Shown here one piece after another: positions 8,398-16,060 of a stretch of DNA of 64,000 bases. Positions within the stretch are counted from its first letter, which is position 1. Every line of letters starts with the position of its first letter. The DNA comes from Oscillospiraceae bacterium (GTDB taxonomy: Bacteria > Bacillota > Clostridia > Oscillospirales > Oscillospiraceae), in contig JAFQFH010000036.1 of assembly GCA_017398685.1 (NCBI GenBank), forward strand, positions 1 to 64,000, written 5' to 3'. Position numbers and translations under genes: made by a program. The notes under the pieces were generated by a model that saw nothing but the letters and a program-made list of their open reading frames with translations, made no database searches and was not told the origin of the DNA.

Positions 8398-9072
8398 ATG
8401 GCATTTCCCAGTATGATTGGGATTGATCTATACAACAACTTATCTTTAGAAATGAGAAACAAGGCATCCGAATTTACAAAACGCATATTCTCTATAGATG
8501 AAGCGAAAGAGTTTTTGCTCACAACATTTCCTCAAATTGCCGCTGCATATGACCTTGAAAGCAAGGAATTTTCTGAATCAATTGAGAATGACGGCTATAC
8601 TTATTTAGACAATACGATATTAGAACTAAAGAACCAGAGCAAAACAAACAAAATTATTTCGTTTATTTGTTATGGACTTGCGTTTGTTGTATTGTGTGCA
8701 TTGATAATATTCACATTTTGGAGATTTTGTATCTTGACCCCCTCGGAAATTACTCTTGAAATTCAAAAAACCGTTGTAATTTGTGTTGAAATCGTTGTTT
8801 TATCTGCGCTTACAATATCCCTTTCTCGTTTTCTTTTTATGCTCGGAAAATCTTTTATGGTTGAAGCAATCAGAAGTTCTGATAGGGCACATGCAATAGG
8901 ATTAGGTCGCCTTTATCTAAAACTATTCAAATCGAAATTTAAATGGGAAGAATTACGTGACGTATTGCAAAATTGGAACATCGATAAAGGGTCTGCATTT
9001 ATTAATCTCGATGCCAAAGAATTAGAGGCCGTAAAATTAGAGGATATTATTTCTGTATTCAACAAAAAGTAG
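8398..9072 (+). CDS. hypothetical protein with two membrane segments
   Basis: About 224 residues: a polar helical N-terminal half, two strongly hydrophobic segments (about residues 85-110 and 125-150) and a polar C-terminal tail. The start is uncertain: the ATG used here has only a weak ribosome binding site, and the frame stays open upstream into the preceding gene, with an earlier ATG at 8335. With the small gene before it, it may form a two-gene set or one frameshifted gene. No family recognised. Confidence 0.5.
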   Translation: MAFPSMIGIDLYNNLSLEMRNKASEFTKRIFSIDEAKEFLLTTFPQIAAAYDLESKEFSESIENDGYTYLDNTILELKNQSKTNKIISFICYGLAFVVLCALIIFTFWRFCILTPSEITLEIQKTVVICVEIVVLSALTISLSRFLFMLGKSFMVEAIRSSDRAHAIGLGRLYLKLFKSKFKWEELRDVLQNWNIDKGSAFINLDAKELEAVKLEDIISVFNKK

Positions 9073-9141
9073 TATCACGGCAAACAGCCTTTAAGAAATC
9101 ATTCAAAGCCACTTACTTAACCATTGTCATTAGAAATTATA

Positions 9142-9199
9142 CTCAAAGAAAGAATAAATCCAGAAGTCACAAAACTTCTGGATTTATTCTTTCTTTGAG
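9142..9199. terminator. perfect 26-bp inverted repeat, bidirectional terminator
   Basis: Two perfectly complementary 26-nt arms enclose a 6-nt loop between convergent genes. The arms are AT-rich at the base, so either strand's transcript could terminate. The length is unusual for a simple terminator. Confidence 0.7.
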
Positions 9200-9261
9200 G
9201 TACATGTTAAAAAATTACTTTACCCATTATAAATACAGTATAAACCAAAGATCTAATAGCA

Positions 9262-9762
9262 CTACATATTGCTGTCATAGATAACAATACCATAATTTTT
9301 TACAGCACGATCAAGCTGTACTTTGATCTCCGGTGAATTATTCAATCTATGCGGCGTCCCTAAAGCATTGAAAAATGCCCTAGCATCCCCGCCCTTTGGT
9401 GTCAACATCCAAGAGATACCCCCATTTGAGTTTAGGGCCGGAAATGCAATAAGTCTCTGCAATGAATATTCCCTTGAAATGTCTTTTAAGTATTTAATAT
9501 AGTCTAATGAAAAATTAAAGCTGTGTTCAGTATTTGCCGGTTTCATCACCATTTTCATAACAGAGCCTACTAAATCAGCATAAATCTTCTCACATTCTTT
9601 TTCGTCTCTAGTAGCATTGCTGTTCTCGGCTTGGAACTTTCGTAGTACAACTGCGCAATCAATGAAATCTCTATACACTTTAAAGTACGCCTCCTTTGTA
9701 TCTGTATCCAAGTCATTTTTATACATAATAAACTGCATTTCTTTCTCTAGTGTGTATTTCAC
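9262..9762 (-). CDS. hypothetical protein
   Basis: A 166-residue soluble, mostly helical protein (YKNDLDTDTKEAYFKVYRDF near the start). I do not recognise it. The start is uncertain: the first ATG has no clear ribosome binding site, and a second ATG eight codons in has a weak purine-rich stretch before it. A TATAAT-like box lies about 40 bp upstream. It stands alone, converging with the preceding plus-strand genes. Confidence 0.55.
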   Translation of the reverse strand: MKYTLEKEMQFIMYKNDLDTDTKEAYFKVYRDFIDCAVVLRKFQAENSNATRDEKECEKIYADLVGSVMKMVMKPANTEHSFNFSLDYIKYLKDISREYSLQRLIAFPALNSNGGISWMLTPKGGDARAFFNALGTPHRLNNSPEIKVQLDRAVKNYGIVIYDSNM

Positions 9763-9879
9763 ATGAATTTACAATTAACTTTCTGTAAATATTATAGATG
9801 TTTTATATAATATGTCTGCATTGGTCTCACAGATTGATAGCCCTCTTTTTTGTGTTTGAGCAAAACACTTGATTTTTGG

Positions 9880-9996
9880 TGGAGGAACCAAGCAAAGAAA
9901 AATATTTCTGTAGATGTGGGTGGTTATGGTATAATCTGGGGAGACAAACTGGACTTGTCCTGTGACGAGCTATGGGAACATGGTGCTCAAGTATAA
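9880..9996 (+). pseudogene. C-terminal remnant of a DUF2442-like gene
   Basis: The frame ending at the TAA reads GGYGIIWGDKLDLSCDELWE, which matches the C-terminal end of DUF2442 domain proteins. No start and none of the usual N-terminal half are present. It lies 18 bp before a small helix-turn-helix gene that is a common companion of such domains. It is probably a 5'-truncated leftover of an accessory gene. Confidence 0.5.
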
Positions 9997-10014
9997 ACTA
10001 CATTTGACAGTTTA

Positions 10015-10185
10015 ATGTCTTTTAGTGATGCCACATACTTGTGGAGATTGAATGAGAGCACATTACGAAAAGCAATCACTTATGGGAACCCTGTAAACGG
10101 TGTTGATGTTTGTAAATTTGGAAAACAGTGGGTAGTTTCTGTTGATTCAATAAAGAGAGAGTATGGCGTGGCTGGTGATCGCTAA
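10015..10185 (+). CDS. small helix-turn-helix protein, possibly a remnant
   Basis: A 56-residue frame: MSFSDATYLWRLNESTLRKA, then a KFGKQWVVS segment and IKREYG. This pattern is typical of the short helix-turn-helix domain proteins of Clostridia accessory DNA. No good ribosome binding site precedes the ATG, so it may depend on translation through the degraded DUF2442 frame just upstream, or be inactive. Confidence 0.5.
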   Translation: MSFSDATYLWRLNESTLRKAITYGNPVNGVDVCKFGKQWVVSVDSIKREYGVAGDR

Positions 10186-10254
10186 CGCATAAAAATTGGG
10201 ACACGCAATGTGCCACACTTGCTGTTCTTTATCTGTACTCTCGCTCAACCGCTA

Positions 10255-10278
10255 AACCCTATAATTACATTCTGACCA
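10255..10278. repeat. 24-bp direct repeat, copy 1
   Basis: AACCCTATAATTACATTCTG plus four bases recurs with two mismatches at 11050-11073, same orientation. Each copy is directly followed by a hairpin. The pair flanks the CDP-alcohol phosphatidyltransferase gene. Confidence 0.6.
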
Positions 10279-10282
10279 CGAA

Positions 10283-10318
10283 AATGCCGTCATTCCAAGA
10301 GGGATGGCGGTATTTTTA
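10283..10318 (+). terminator. intrinsic terminator hairpin
   Basis: Arms ATGCCGTCATTCC and GGGATGGCGGTAT (with wobble pairs) around a 4-nt loop, followed by TTTTTAT. Confidence 0.7.
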
Positions 10319-10319
10319 T

Positions 10320-10430
10320 GGCTTTGGATCGGGAATCGAATGGGAGCGGTAGTGAATGACGGGCCGGGGCACGTCAGAACCGCGACCTGGCCTGCGCCGC
10401 AGCGCAGGTCGATTCCCCCCATCTCTTTTT
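10320..10430 (+). other. GC-rich structured segment with tmRNA-3'-end-like sequence
   Basis: Within an AT-rich area this ~110-bp GC-rich segment holds nested inverted repeats: GGGAATCGA against TCGATTCCC, GCGGT against ACCGC, TGACG against CGTCA, and CCTGCGC-CGCA-GCGCAGG. Its end, TCGATTCCCCCCATCTC, resembles the T-arm/acceptor end of tRNA or tmRNA genes, which serve as attachment sites. No complete tRNA fold is seen. It may be an attachment-site scar or an unassigned RNA. Confidence 0.3.
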
Positions 10431-10494
10431 CATTTGAAATTTTAGTAAATCATGATATAATCAATTTGATAAACTTAAATTTACAGGTGAACCG

Positions 10495-11001
10495 ATGGCG
10501 AAGCATATTGCAAACATTCTCACTGCTTGTCGTATTCTCGGAAGTATTTTACTGCTGTTCTTCCCTGCATTTTCTGTGGCATTTTACATCATATATCTCT
10601 TCTGCGGATTTAGCGATATGGTAGATGGCACCATTGCCAGAAAAACAAACAGCATCAGCAAGTTTGGAAGTCAACTGGATACTGCTGCTGACCTCATTTT
10701 TGTGGTGGTATCTTTATTCAAGATGTTGCAAGCAATCCATATTCCACAATGGTTGTGGATATGGAGCGGTGTAATTGCGCTTATTAAAATCACCAATATC
10801 ATATGGGGATATGTTTCTAAAAAACAGTTTATATCCCTGCATACGATTATGAACAAAGTAACGGGGCTAATGCTGTTCCTATTGCCTTTGACAATACCCT
10901 TCGTAGAACTGAAACACACTGCCATAGTTGTATGCTCTATCGCAACCTTCTCTGCGCTACAAGAAGGGTTTTATGTTATAGCAGACGGTGAGTGTATATA
11001 A
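10495..11001 (+). CDS. CDP-alcohol phosphatidyltransferase family protein
   Basis: A 168-residue membrane protein that would transfer a phosphatidyl group from CDP-diacylglycerol to an alcohol. The family signature DxxDG-xx-AR-x8-G-xxx-D-xxx-D is complete: DMVDGTIAR followed by FGSQLDTAAD. About five membrane spans follow the motif. AGGTGA precedes the ATG. The acceptor (glycerol-3-phosphate, inositol, serine or other) cannot be told. It is a lone gene flanked by short direct repeats and hairpins, suggesting that it moved as a cassette. Confidence 0.85.
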   Translation: MAKHIANILTACRILGSILLLFFPAFSVAFYIIYLFCGFSDMVDGTIARKTNSISKFGSQLDTAADLIFVVVSLFKMLQAIHIPQWLWIWSGVIALIKITNIIWGYVSKKQFISLHTIMNKVTGLMLFLLPLTIPFVELKHTAIVVCSIATFSALQEGFYVIADGECI

Positions 11002-11049
11002 CCGCCTCAAACTAAAAACCTGTAAACCATTGATTTTACTGGTTTTTTC

Positions 11050-11073
11050 AACCCTATAATTACACTCCGACCA
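11050..11073. repeat. 24-bp direct repeat, copy 2
   Basis: Second copy of the 24-bp sequence at 10255-10278 (two mismatches), again placed just before a hairpin. Confidence 0.6.
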
Positions 11074-11078
11074 AAAAA

Positions 11079-11105
11079 GGAAGGCCGTCCGCAGGGCGGC
11101 CTTCC
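11079..11105. terminator. GC-rich hairpin after the phosphatidyltransferase
   Basis: Perfect 12-bp arms (GGAAGGCCGTCC) with a 3-nt loop. The T run is on the minus strand (six A precede it on the plus strand), so it would terminate minus-strand transcripts best. Confidence 0.65.
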
Positions 11106-11112
11106 ACTATTG

Positions 11113-11188
11113 TTATAAGCACTATGGTCAACCATGCAAATGTTGAAAATTAAAGTACCAGATCGGGCAAAAAGGTGCAATTATATTA
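11113..11188. repeat. 76-bp direct repeat, copy 2
   Basis: Partner of 5094-5169 at roughly 88% identity by eye. It marks the right end of the AT-rich segment; base composition changes shortly after it. Confidence 0.75.
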
Positions 11189-11441
11189 GCTCACCTTGAA
11201 ATAACTTTACTATTCTCATCCCGTTTGACTGTATATAGCCTGTATTTATCCGCTTTATCCGGATCCTTTCCCAATGTTTACCTATCTTCTGGAGTGTCTT
11301 CAAATTCTTTGAAGGCACTCCCTATTATTATCCTTCCCCAACCCACTGGATTTTCCTGCGGGTTTCGACTATAATGTGAAACGCTCTGACGGTCAACTCA
11401 TGTTGTGCTGCCGGAAGAAAAGCCAAAGGAACTCACGGCAT
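11189..11441. other. intergenic transition into GC-rich chromosome
   Basis: No gene is seen. It contains an imperfect hairpin (about 11290-11321, outer arms GGAGTG and CACTCC) and a TATAAT at 11370-11375 with only a weak upstream box (TGGATT, 17 bp), a possible promoter for the next gene. Confidence 0.4.
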
Positions 11442-11957
11442 ATGAATACAAGCAGCATAATCATCGGAAATCTTTGCAGCCTTCTGGGTATGGCCTGCGA
11501 CTCGTTCAGCGCATCGCGCAAAACTGCCAGGGCGGTTCTTGTCTGGCAGAGCATCGGACAGGTCATATACGGCCTCAGCTCCTTTGTGCTCAAGGGCTAC
11601 AGCGGCGCGGTGCAGAGCGTGGTGAGCCTTTTGAGAAATACGGTGGCCATCGCAAATATCAAAAGCCGCGTTCTGGAGTGGCTGCTGATAGGCTTAGGCG
11701 TTGTGTTTGGGCTTTATTTCAATAACCGGGGCATAGTGGGGCTGCTGCCTGTGATTGCAAACTCTGAGTATTCCATTGCTATCTTCCGCTTCAAGGACAA
11801 CGAAAGAGCCTTGAAGATATCCTTTCTTGTATGCATTGTGCTCTTTTCCATCTTCAATGCCTATATAATGAACTATGTGGGCGTTGTCACAAACGGAGTG
11901 GTGTTCGTCTCCACAGCCGCCTTCCTTTTAAAGAAAGATAAGAAGCAAGACGATTAA
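11442..11957 (+). CDS. YgjV-family inner membrane protein
   Basis: A 171-residue, mostly hydrophobic protein with about six membrane spans, resembling the YgjV family of small membrane proteins with unknown role. The ATG used here follows AAAGGA at moderate spacing; an earlier in-frame ATG adds 22 polar residues that do not look conserved. The next gene, 68 bp downstream, encodes a protein of the same kind, so the two probably arose by duplication and may act together. Confidence 0.7.
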   Translation: MNTSSIIIGNLCSLLGMACDSFSASRKTARAVLVWQSIGQVIYGLSSFVLKGYSGAVQSVVSLLRNTVAIANIKSRVLEWLLIGLGVVFGLYFNNRGIVGLLPVIANSEYSIAIFRFKDNERALKISFLVCIVLFSIFNAYIMNYVGVVTNGVVFVSTAAFLLKKDKKQDD

Positions 11958-12025
11958 GTGCGAAGGGCGAACCTGTATCGGCTTTATCCGGTCGTGAAGC
12001 CAGACAAAAACAATTCCGGCAGAAG

Positions 12026-12571
12026 GTGATTTTCACGTATATCTTAGGGCAGACATTCGGCGTGATCGGCGCATGCATTGCGGTTGCAAGGCCGCAGTTT
12101 AAAAGAAAAGAGCAGATGATGCTCTGCAACGTGCTGGTCAACATCATGAGCATACTCAACTATACCCTGATAGGGCGGGTGGGCTCAGCCATATTCCTTT
12201 GCATGGTGGCTGTCGTGCAGTCCTTTGTGTCCATCCGGCACGAAAGGAAGGAAACGGCAGTTGGCGGCTTTGAGGCGGCTTTGTTCTTTGCTTTGTATCT
12301 GGGCCTTGGCTTTTACGGGCTTATCAGCTCCGAGGGCTTCACATGGGCGGTGACGGCCCATAATCTTACGGAGCTTCTGCCCATCATAGGCGCTTTGATG
12401 CTGATGCTTTCCGTGTTTGCCAGAGGTGAGCAGAGGACGCGGGTGTTTATACTGGCCAATGCCGCAACGTGGATCGTATATAACGCCATCGTGGGCGCAA
12501 CCAGCATTTTTACAAATATTGCGTCCTTTATCTCCACAAGCATTGCCCTGTGGAGAAACAGAAAGAGCTGA
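12026..12571 (+). CDS. second YgjV-family inner membrane protein
   Basis: A 181-residue protein with about six membrane spans and the same layout as its upstream neighbour: an N-terminal GQTFGVIGA helix, a conserved LNYTLIGRVGSA segment and a final TSIALWRNR tail. The GTG start overlaps its purine-rich ribosome binding site, so the exact start is uncertain. Function unknown. A terminator follows directly. Confidence 0.7.
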   Translation: MIFTYILGQTFGVIGACIAVARPQFKRKEQMMLCNVLVNIMSILNYTLIGRVGSAIFLCMVAVVQSFVSIRHERKETAVGGFEAALFFALYLGLGFYGLISSEGFTWAVTAHNLTELLPIIGALMLMLSVFARGEQRTRVFILANAATWIVYNAIVGATSIFTNIASFISTSIALWRNRKS

Positions 12572-12586
12572 TAACTGATAATATAG

Positions 12587-12629
12587 CAAGACCTCTTTTG
12601 TCTACCAAAACAAAAGAGGTCTTGTTGTT
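12587..12629 (+). terminator. terminator after the YgjV pair
   Basis: Fourteen-bp arms CAAGACCTCTTTTG and complement around a 10-nt loop, followed by a TTGTTT tract, between convergent genes. Confidence 0.8.
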
Positions 12630-12656
12630 TACAGTTTTTAAAATGGCCCGAAGGCC

Positions 12657-13580
12657 TTAAGCCGTCTCTTTTTTGTGGCCGCTGAGGGAAAACAGGATAA
12701 GAACCGCGGCGATGATGAAGGGAATCATGCCTATGATCCCGGTAGGGGCTGGGCCGACAAAAGGATCGCCGCCATCCGCTGTAAGGTACATGCCGGTTTT
12801 TGCAATGCCGTTGAACGCACCGTGACCCAAAACTGCGGGAATACAGCTTTTTGTTTTCAGCGACACATAGGACAGGAAAATCCCTATCACGATGCAGAAC
12901 AGGCACATCATCCCGATGCCCGTGAACGGGAAACCCGCATAACCAACACCGTAGTTATGACCGATGGCAGTAAGCGGTGCGTGCCATAGCCCCCATATGA
13001 TGCCGGTGATAAAAAGCGCGGGAAGGGTTGAAAGCTTCTCGGAAATTTTGGGGAGAAGATAGCCTCTCCAGCCCCATTCCTCACCAAAGCAGAGTACAAA
13101 ATTCAAAATGGGACTCAATAGCAGCGCCTGCACGAACTGAGAGAGCAGTATCGGTGCAAGCTGTGCGGGCATCGCGTCCGCAGCTGTGCCGTAAAACTCC
13201 AGAGTCAGCCTCATAAAACCGAAGGCGGGGTCAAAGCTGCTCTTGATAAGCAGAAAATATAATGCGCTGCCTAAAACTGTAAGAACACCGGGGCCAAACC
13301 ATGCAAGAAGATAAAACCTGAGATTTTTCCGGAAGTTTGGCTTCAGCCACGAGTTTTTGAAGCCCTCTTTCGTAATAAGCCGGGTCAGCAGTACACCAAG
13401 GCTGGGGAAAAACATTACGGCGGCTACCAACAGCTGTGTGGGTACAGCCGGAACAATGCCTGAAGCTTCGTTTTGCACCTGAGGATAGAGCAGTAAAAAG
13501 CAATAGGCCAAAGTCAGCGAAAATGTGATAAAAACGAAGAGAAATATCCGCTTTAAAGCATCTTTATTGGCAGTTTCCAT
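12657..13580 (-). CDS. CPBP-family intramembrane metalloprotease (CAAX-like)
   Basis: A 307-residue membrane protein with about eight spans. The three family motifs are present: EEWGWR (glutamates and arginine), the LWHAP histidine motif and HGAFN. These residues coordinate the metal and catalyse proteolysis inside the membrane; bacterial members serve in peptide maturation or immunity, and the substrate here is unknown. AAGGAGAG stands at good distance from the ATG. It is monocistronic and convergent with the YgjV genes. Confidence 0.85.
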   Translation of the reverse strand: METANKDALKRIFLFVFITFSLTLAYCFLLLYPQVQNEASGIVPAVPTQLLVAAVMFFPSLGVLLTRLITKEGFKNSWLKPNFRKNLRFYLLAWFGPGVLTVLGSALYFLLIKSSFDPAFGFMRLTLEFYGTAADAMPAQLAPILLSQFVQALLLSPILNFVLCFGEEWGWRGYLLPKISEKLSTLPALFITGIIWGLWHAPLTAIGHNYGVGYAGFPFTGIGMMCLFCIVIGIFLSYVSLKTKSCIPAVLGHGAFNGIAKTGMYLTADGGDPFVGPAPTGIIGMIPFIIAAVLILFSLSGHKKETA

Positions 13581-13664
13581 TAAGCTCTCCTTTCCTGACG
13601 GGTGTTAAAAACAGTATATCATGGGCTTTTTCGGTGTCAAGAGCGCCTGCAGGAGTACTTGCTC

Positions 13665-13694
13665 TTGCGCCTTGGGGTGAATTTTTAGTATAAT
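13665..13694 (+). promoter_or_regulatory. probable promoter of the GyrI-like gene
   Basis: TTGCGC and a perfect TATAAT, 18 bp apart, about 50 bp before the start codon. Confidence 0.5.
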
Positions 13695-13745
13695 GATCTT
13701 GAGAAAATTCCCCAATGTTTTTGCAGGAGCATATCGGAGGAAGCT

Positions 13746-14378
13746 ATGGCATTTGATTTCAAAAAGGAATACAAGGAATTTTATATGCCCAAAAACTCGC
13801 CGCAAATAGTGGACGTACCAAAGGCAAACTATATTGCTCTGCGCGGCAGGGGTGACCCCAACGAAGAGGGCGGCGCATATCAGAAGGCCATAGGCCTTTT
13901 GTACGCCGTGGCATATACTCTGAAGATGAGCTACAAGACCGACTATAGGATAGAGGGCTTCTTTGACTATGTTGTGCCGCCGCTGGAGGGCTTCTGGTGG
14001 CAGGAGGGCGTTGAGGGCATCGACCTGGCGGACAAGTCAAAGTTCAACTGGATATCCCTTATCCGCCTGCCGGACTTTATTACGGAAAAAGATTTTGAGT
14101 GGGCGGTGAAAACCGCCAGCCAAAAGAAGAAGCTGGACTGCTCGGCGGTGGAATTTCTGACGGTTGAAGAGGGGCTTTGCGTGCAGATAATGCACCACGG
14201 CCCTTATGACGACGAGAGCGCTACTGTGGCTTTGATGGATGAGTATATCAAGGAGAGGGGATACGTAAATGATTTTAACGAGCGGAGACTGCACCACGAG
14301 ATATACCTCTCCGATGCCCGGAAAACAGCCCCGGAAAAGTGGAAAACCGTAATAAGACACCCCATTAAAAAGGTGTAA
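13746..14378 (+). CDS. GyrI-like small-molecule-binding protein
   Basis: A 210-residue cytosolic protein of the stand-alone GyrI-like type: an early NYIALRGRGDPN segment, a central AVAYTLKM/DYRIEGFFDYVVPPLEG block and the characteristic C-terminal HHEIYLSDARK...EKWKTVIRHPI. The fold binds hydrophobic ligands, and some members hydrolyse or sequester toxic compounds. There is no DNA-binding domain. GGAGG precedes the ATG, a promoter lies upstream and a strong terminator downstream, so it is a single-gene unit. Confidence 0.85.
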   Translation: MAFDFKKEYKEFYMPKNSPQIVDVPKANYIALRGRGDPNEEGGAYQKAIGLLYAVAYTLKMSYKTDYRIEGFFDYVVPPLEGFWWQEGVEGIDLADKSKFNWISLIRLPDFITEKDFEWAVKTASQKKKLDCSAVEFLTVEEGLCVQIMHHGPYDDESATVALMDEYIKERGYVNDFNERRLHHEIYLSDARKTAPEKWKTVIRHPIKKV

Positions 14379-14395
14379 TATCCTATATAAAGTTC

Positions 14396-14428
14396 AGCCA
14401 GCTCCCAGATTTTGGGAGCTGGCTTTTT
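14396..14428 (+). terminator. terminator of the GyrI-like gene
   Basis: Twelve-bp arms AGCCAGCTCCCA and complement, short loop, then TTTTT. Confidence 0.9.
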
Positions 14429-14447
14429 GCTATGTTTTGTTCAATTC

Positions 14448-15323
14448 TCAGCCTACGGAGTTTGCCATAAGCTCATCCCACCATGCCTCAAGCCGGTCTT
14501 CCTTCAAGGCTGTGAAAAAGCCGTTTCGCATTATGGGTGTATCCTTTTCGTTCCAGTACATGAAACCCTCAACTGCAAGGTTCTCCGGCTCAAGCCACAG
14601 CTCATAGCTGTTGTCGTCGCGGGTCAGCACGCGTATTTCCGCATAGCTTTCGCCAAAAACATGGATGGGCAGGATATCGGCCTTATAGATATCCTCGCTG
14701 CCGTGTTTTATGAAGCCGTCAGCGTGGAGCTTGTCCATTATGTCAGGTACGGCCCTGATAAGCTTTTCCCGGTAAGCCTCTTTATCCGGATATGTGGCGT
14801 CGAGATATTCAAAGGGGAAATCGTAAGGCTCATAGTCCAGCGGGAAGAGCGGTCTTGCGTCCAGAGCATATATTTCACCGCTGTCGTAATACTGAACGCA
14901 GAGAGGCTCACGATAGCCGTCAGCCGTGTAGTAAAATGAGGTCACGCCGCTCTGCCCTCTTTCATTGTTCAGATACAGCGCATCGTCCGCCAAAACGAAG
15001 TCATACTCACCGCCAGTAAAGCGTTCAAGTTCATCCAGTCCCTTGTCAGACATATTTTCCAGAGCGGGATCGTCCTTTATTTTCCTGTATTCATATATCT
15101 CGCCCACGGCGTATACCACCATGCCCATTGACAGCAGCAACGCCGCCGCCAGAGCAAGGGTTATGAAGCGTTTACGGCTGCCGCGCCGGGACTTTTTTGC
15201 GTTATTTCCGGTTTTCATTCTTGTCAGCTCCTTGATTTTCGTCGTGGAGACGACATTTCTATCATCCATTGACACGGAACAGTCTTCCAGTCCTTCAAGA
15301 AGTGCGTATATATTAACTTCCAC
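14448..15323 (-). CDS. probable anti-sigma factor, single-span membrane protein
   Basis: A 291-residue protein with a short cytosolic N-terminus (~50 residues), one membrane span (FITLALAAALLLSMGMVVYA) and a large outside domain, the usual build of anti-sigma proteins encoded after ECF sigma factors in Clostridia. The GTG start is chosen because AAGGAGGC lies seven bases before it and just past the sigma gene stop. The N-terminal part would hold the sigma factor at the membrane. The outer domain (GLDELERFTGGEYDFVLADD) is not assigned to a known sensor. Confidence 0.7.
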   Translation of the reverse strand: MEVNIYALLEGLEDCSVSMDDRNVVSTTKIKELTRMKTGNNAKKSRRGSRKRFITLALAAALLLSMGMVVYAVGEIYEYRKIKDDPALENMSDKGLDELERFTGGEYDFVLADDALYLNNERGQSGVTSFYYTADGYREPLCVQYYDSGEIYALDARPLFPLDYEPYDFPFEYLDATYPDKEAYREKLIRAVPDIMDKLHADGFIKHGSEDIYKADILPIHVFGESYAEIRVLTRDDNSYELWLEPENLAVEGFMYWNEKDTPIMRNGFFTALKEDRLEAWWDELMANSVG

Positions 15324-15336
15324 TTCAGTCGCCTCC

Positions 15337-15876
15337 TTATATGTTTTCAATTCCGGTGAGATGCTGACGAAGCTTTTCGCGCCCACGTCTGAGGCGGGTT
15401 TTCACAGTGGAGGGGTTCATCTGCATTTTCTCTGCAATCAGGGAAATGTTCTGACAGTAGTAATAGTGGCGGAGAAAAATCTCCCTGTCCGGCTGGGTCA
15501 TGGACAGCACCGCCTGACGTACCAGCTCATCCCGCTGCTCCCGGTCAAGCCGTTCTATGAGCGAGTCCTCTTCCAGAACAAGAATGGCATCATCCAGACA
15601 AAACTCCACCTTTCTCTCCCGCAGCTTACGTAGGGCAAGGCTGCGTGAGACACGGCTGAGATACCCTTTTATGTTCAAAGGCAGCATCCGCTCCGCGCTT
15701 TTCCAGAGCGTGACGAACACATCCGCCGTCACCTCTTCCACATCTGCCTGACTCATACTGTTTTGCAGCACATTTTTCACGATAGTGCCCACATAGCTGC
15801 CGTAGCGGTCAATAAACCATTCCAGCGCGTCCGGCTCACCTTCCTGCAAAAGCTTCAGTGCTTTTGTGTCGTTCAA
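15337..15876 (-). CDS. ECF-type RNA polymerase sigma factor
   Basis: About 179 residues with region 2 (EWFIDRYGSYVGTIVKNVL, DVEEVTADVFVTLWKS) and region 4 (LSMTQPDREIFLRHYYYCQN, then a helix-turn-helix ending STVKTRLRRGREKL). It redirects RNA polymerase in response to an envelope signal relayed by the membrane protein encoded next. I favour the TTG start, which has AGGTGA five bases upstream, over a GTG three codons earlier. A GAAACC box upstream on the same strand (15942-15947) may be an autoregulatory -35 element, which is weak evidence. Confidence 0.85.
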   Translation of the reverse strand: MNDTKALKLLQEGEPDALEWFIDRYGSYVGTIVKNVLQNSMSQADVEEVTADVFVTLWKSAERMLPLNIKGYLSRVSRSLALRKLRERKVEFCLDDAILVLEEDSLIERLDREQRDELVRQAVLSMTQPDREIFLRHYYYCQNISLIAEKMQMNPSTVKTRLRRGREKLRQHLTGIENI

Positions 15877-16060
15877 AGCTCTCACCTCGATTTCTTTCTA
15901 CCACGGCCGTTCACCTATAATAGTCCGGATAAGAGCAAAAAGGTTTCATGTTTTTGAAAATATTTGCCGATTTATCTTTGCTCAGAATTTGTCAAAGAGC
16001 ATTTGGTATGCTATACTGACCATGAAGCGAAAATGAAAACGAGAGGGGACAATAAGGAAA

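Noticed and set aside
8174..9072. One frameshifted gene instead of two
   Set aside because: Not excluded, but without a known full-length homologue the first frame's own ribosome binding site and stop favour reporting two genes.
10304..10624. 106-codon plus-strand frame running into the phosphatidyltransferase gene
   Set aside because: It crosses a terminator and the structured GC-rich block and overlaps a well-supported gene in another frame.
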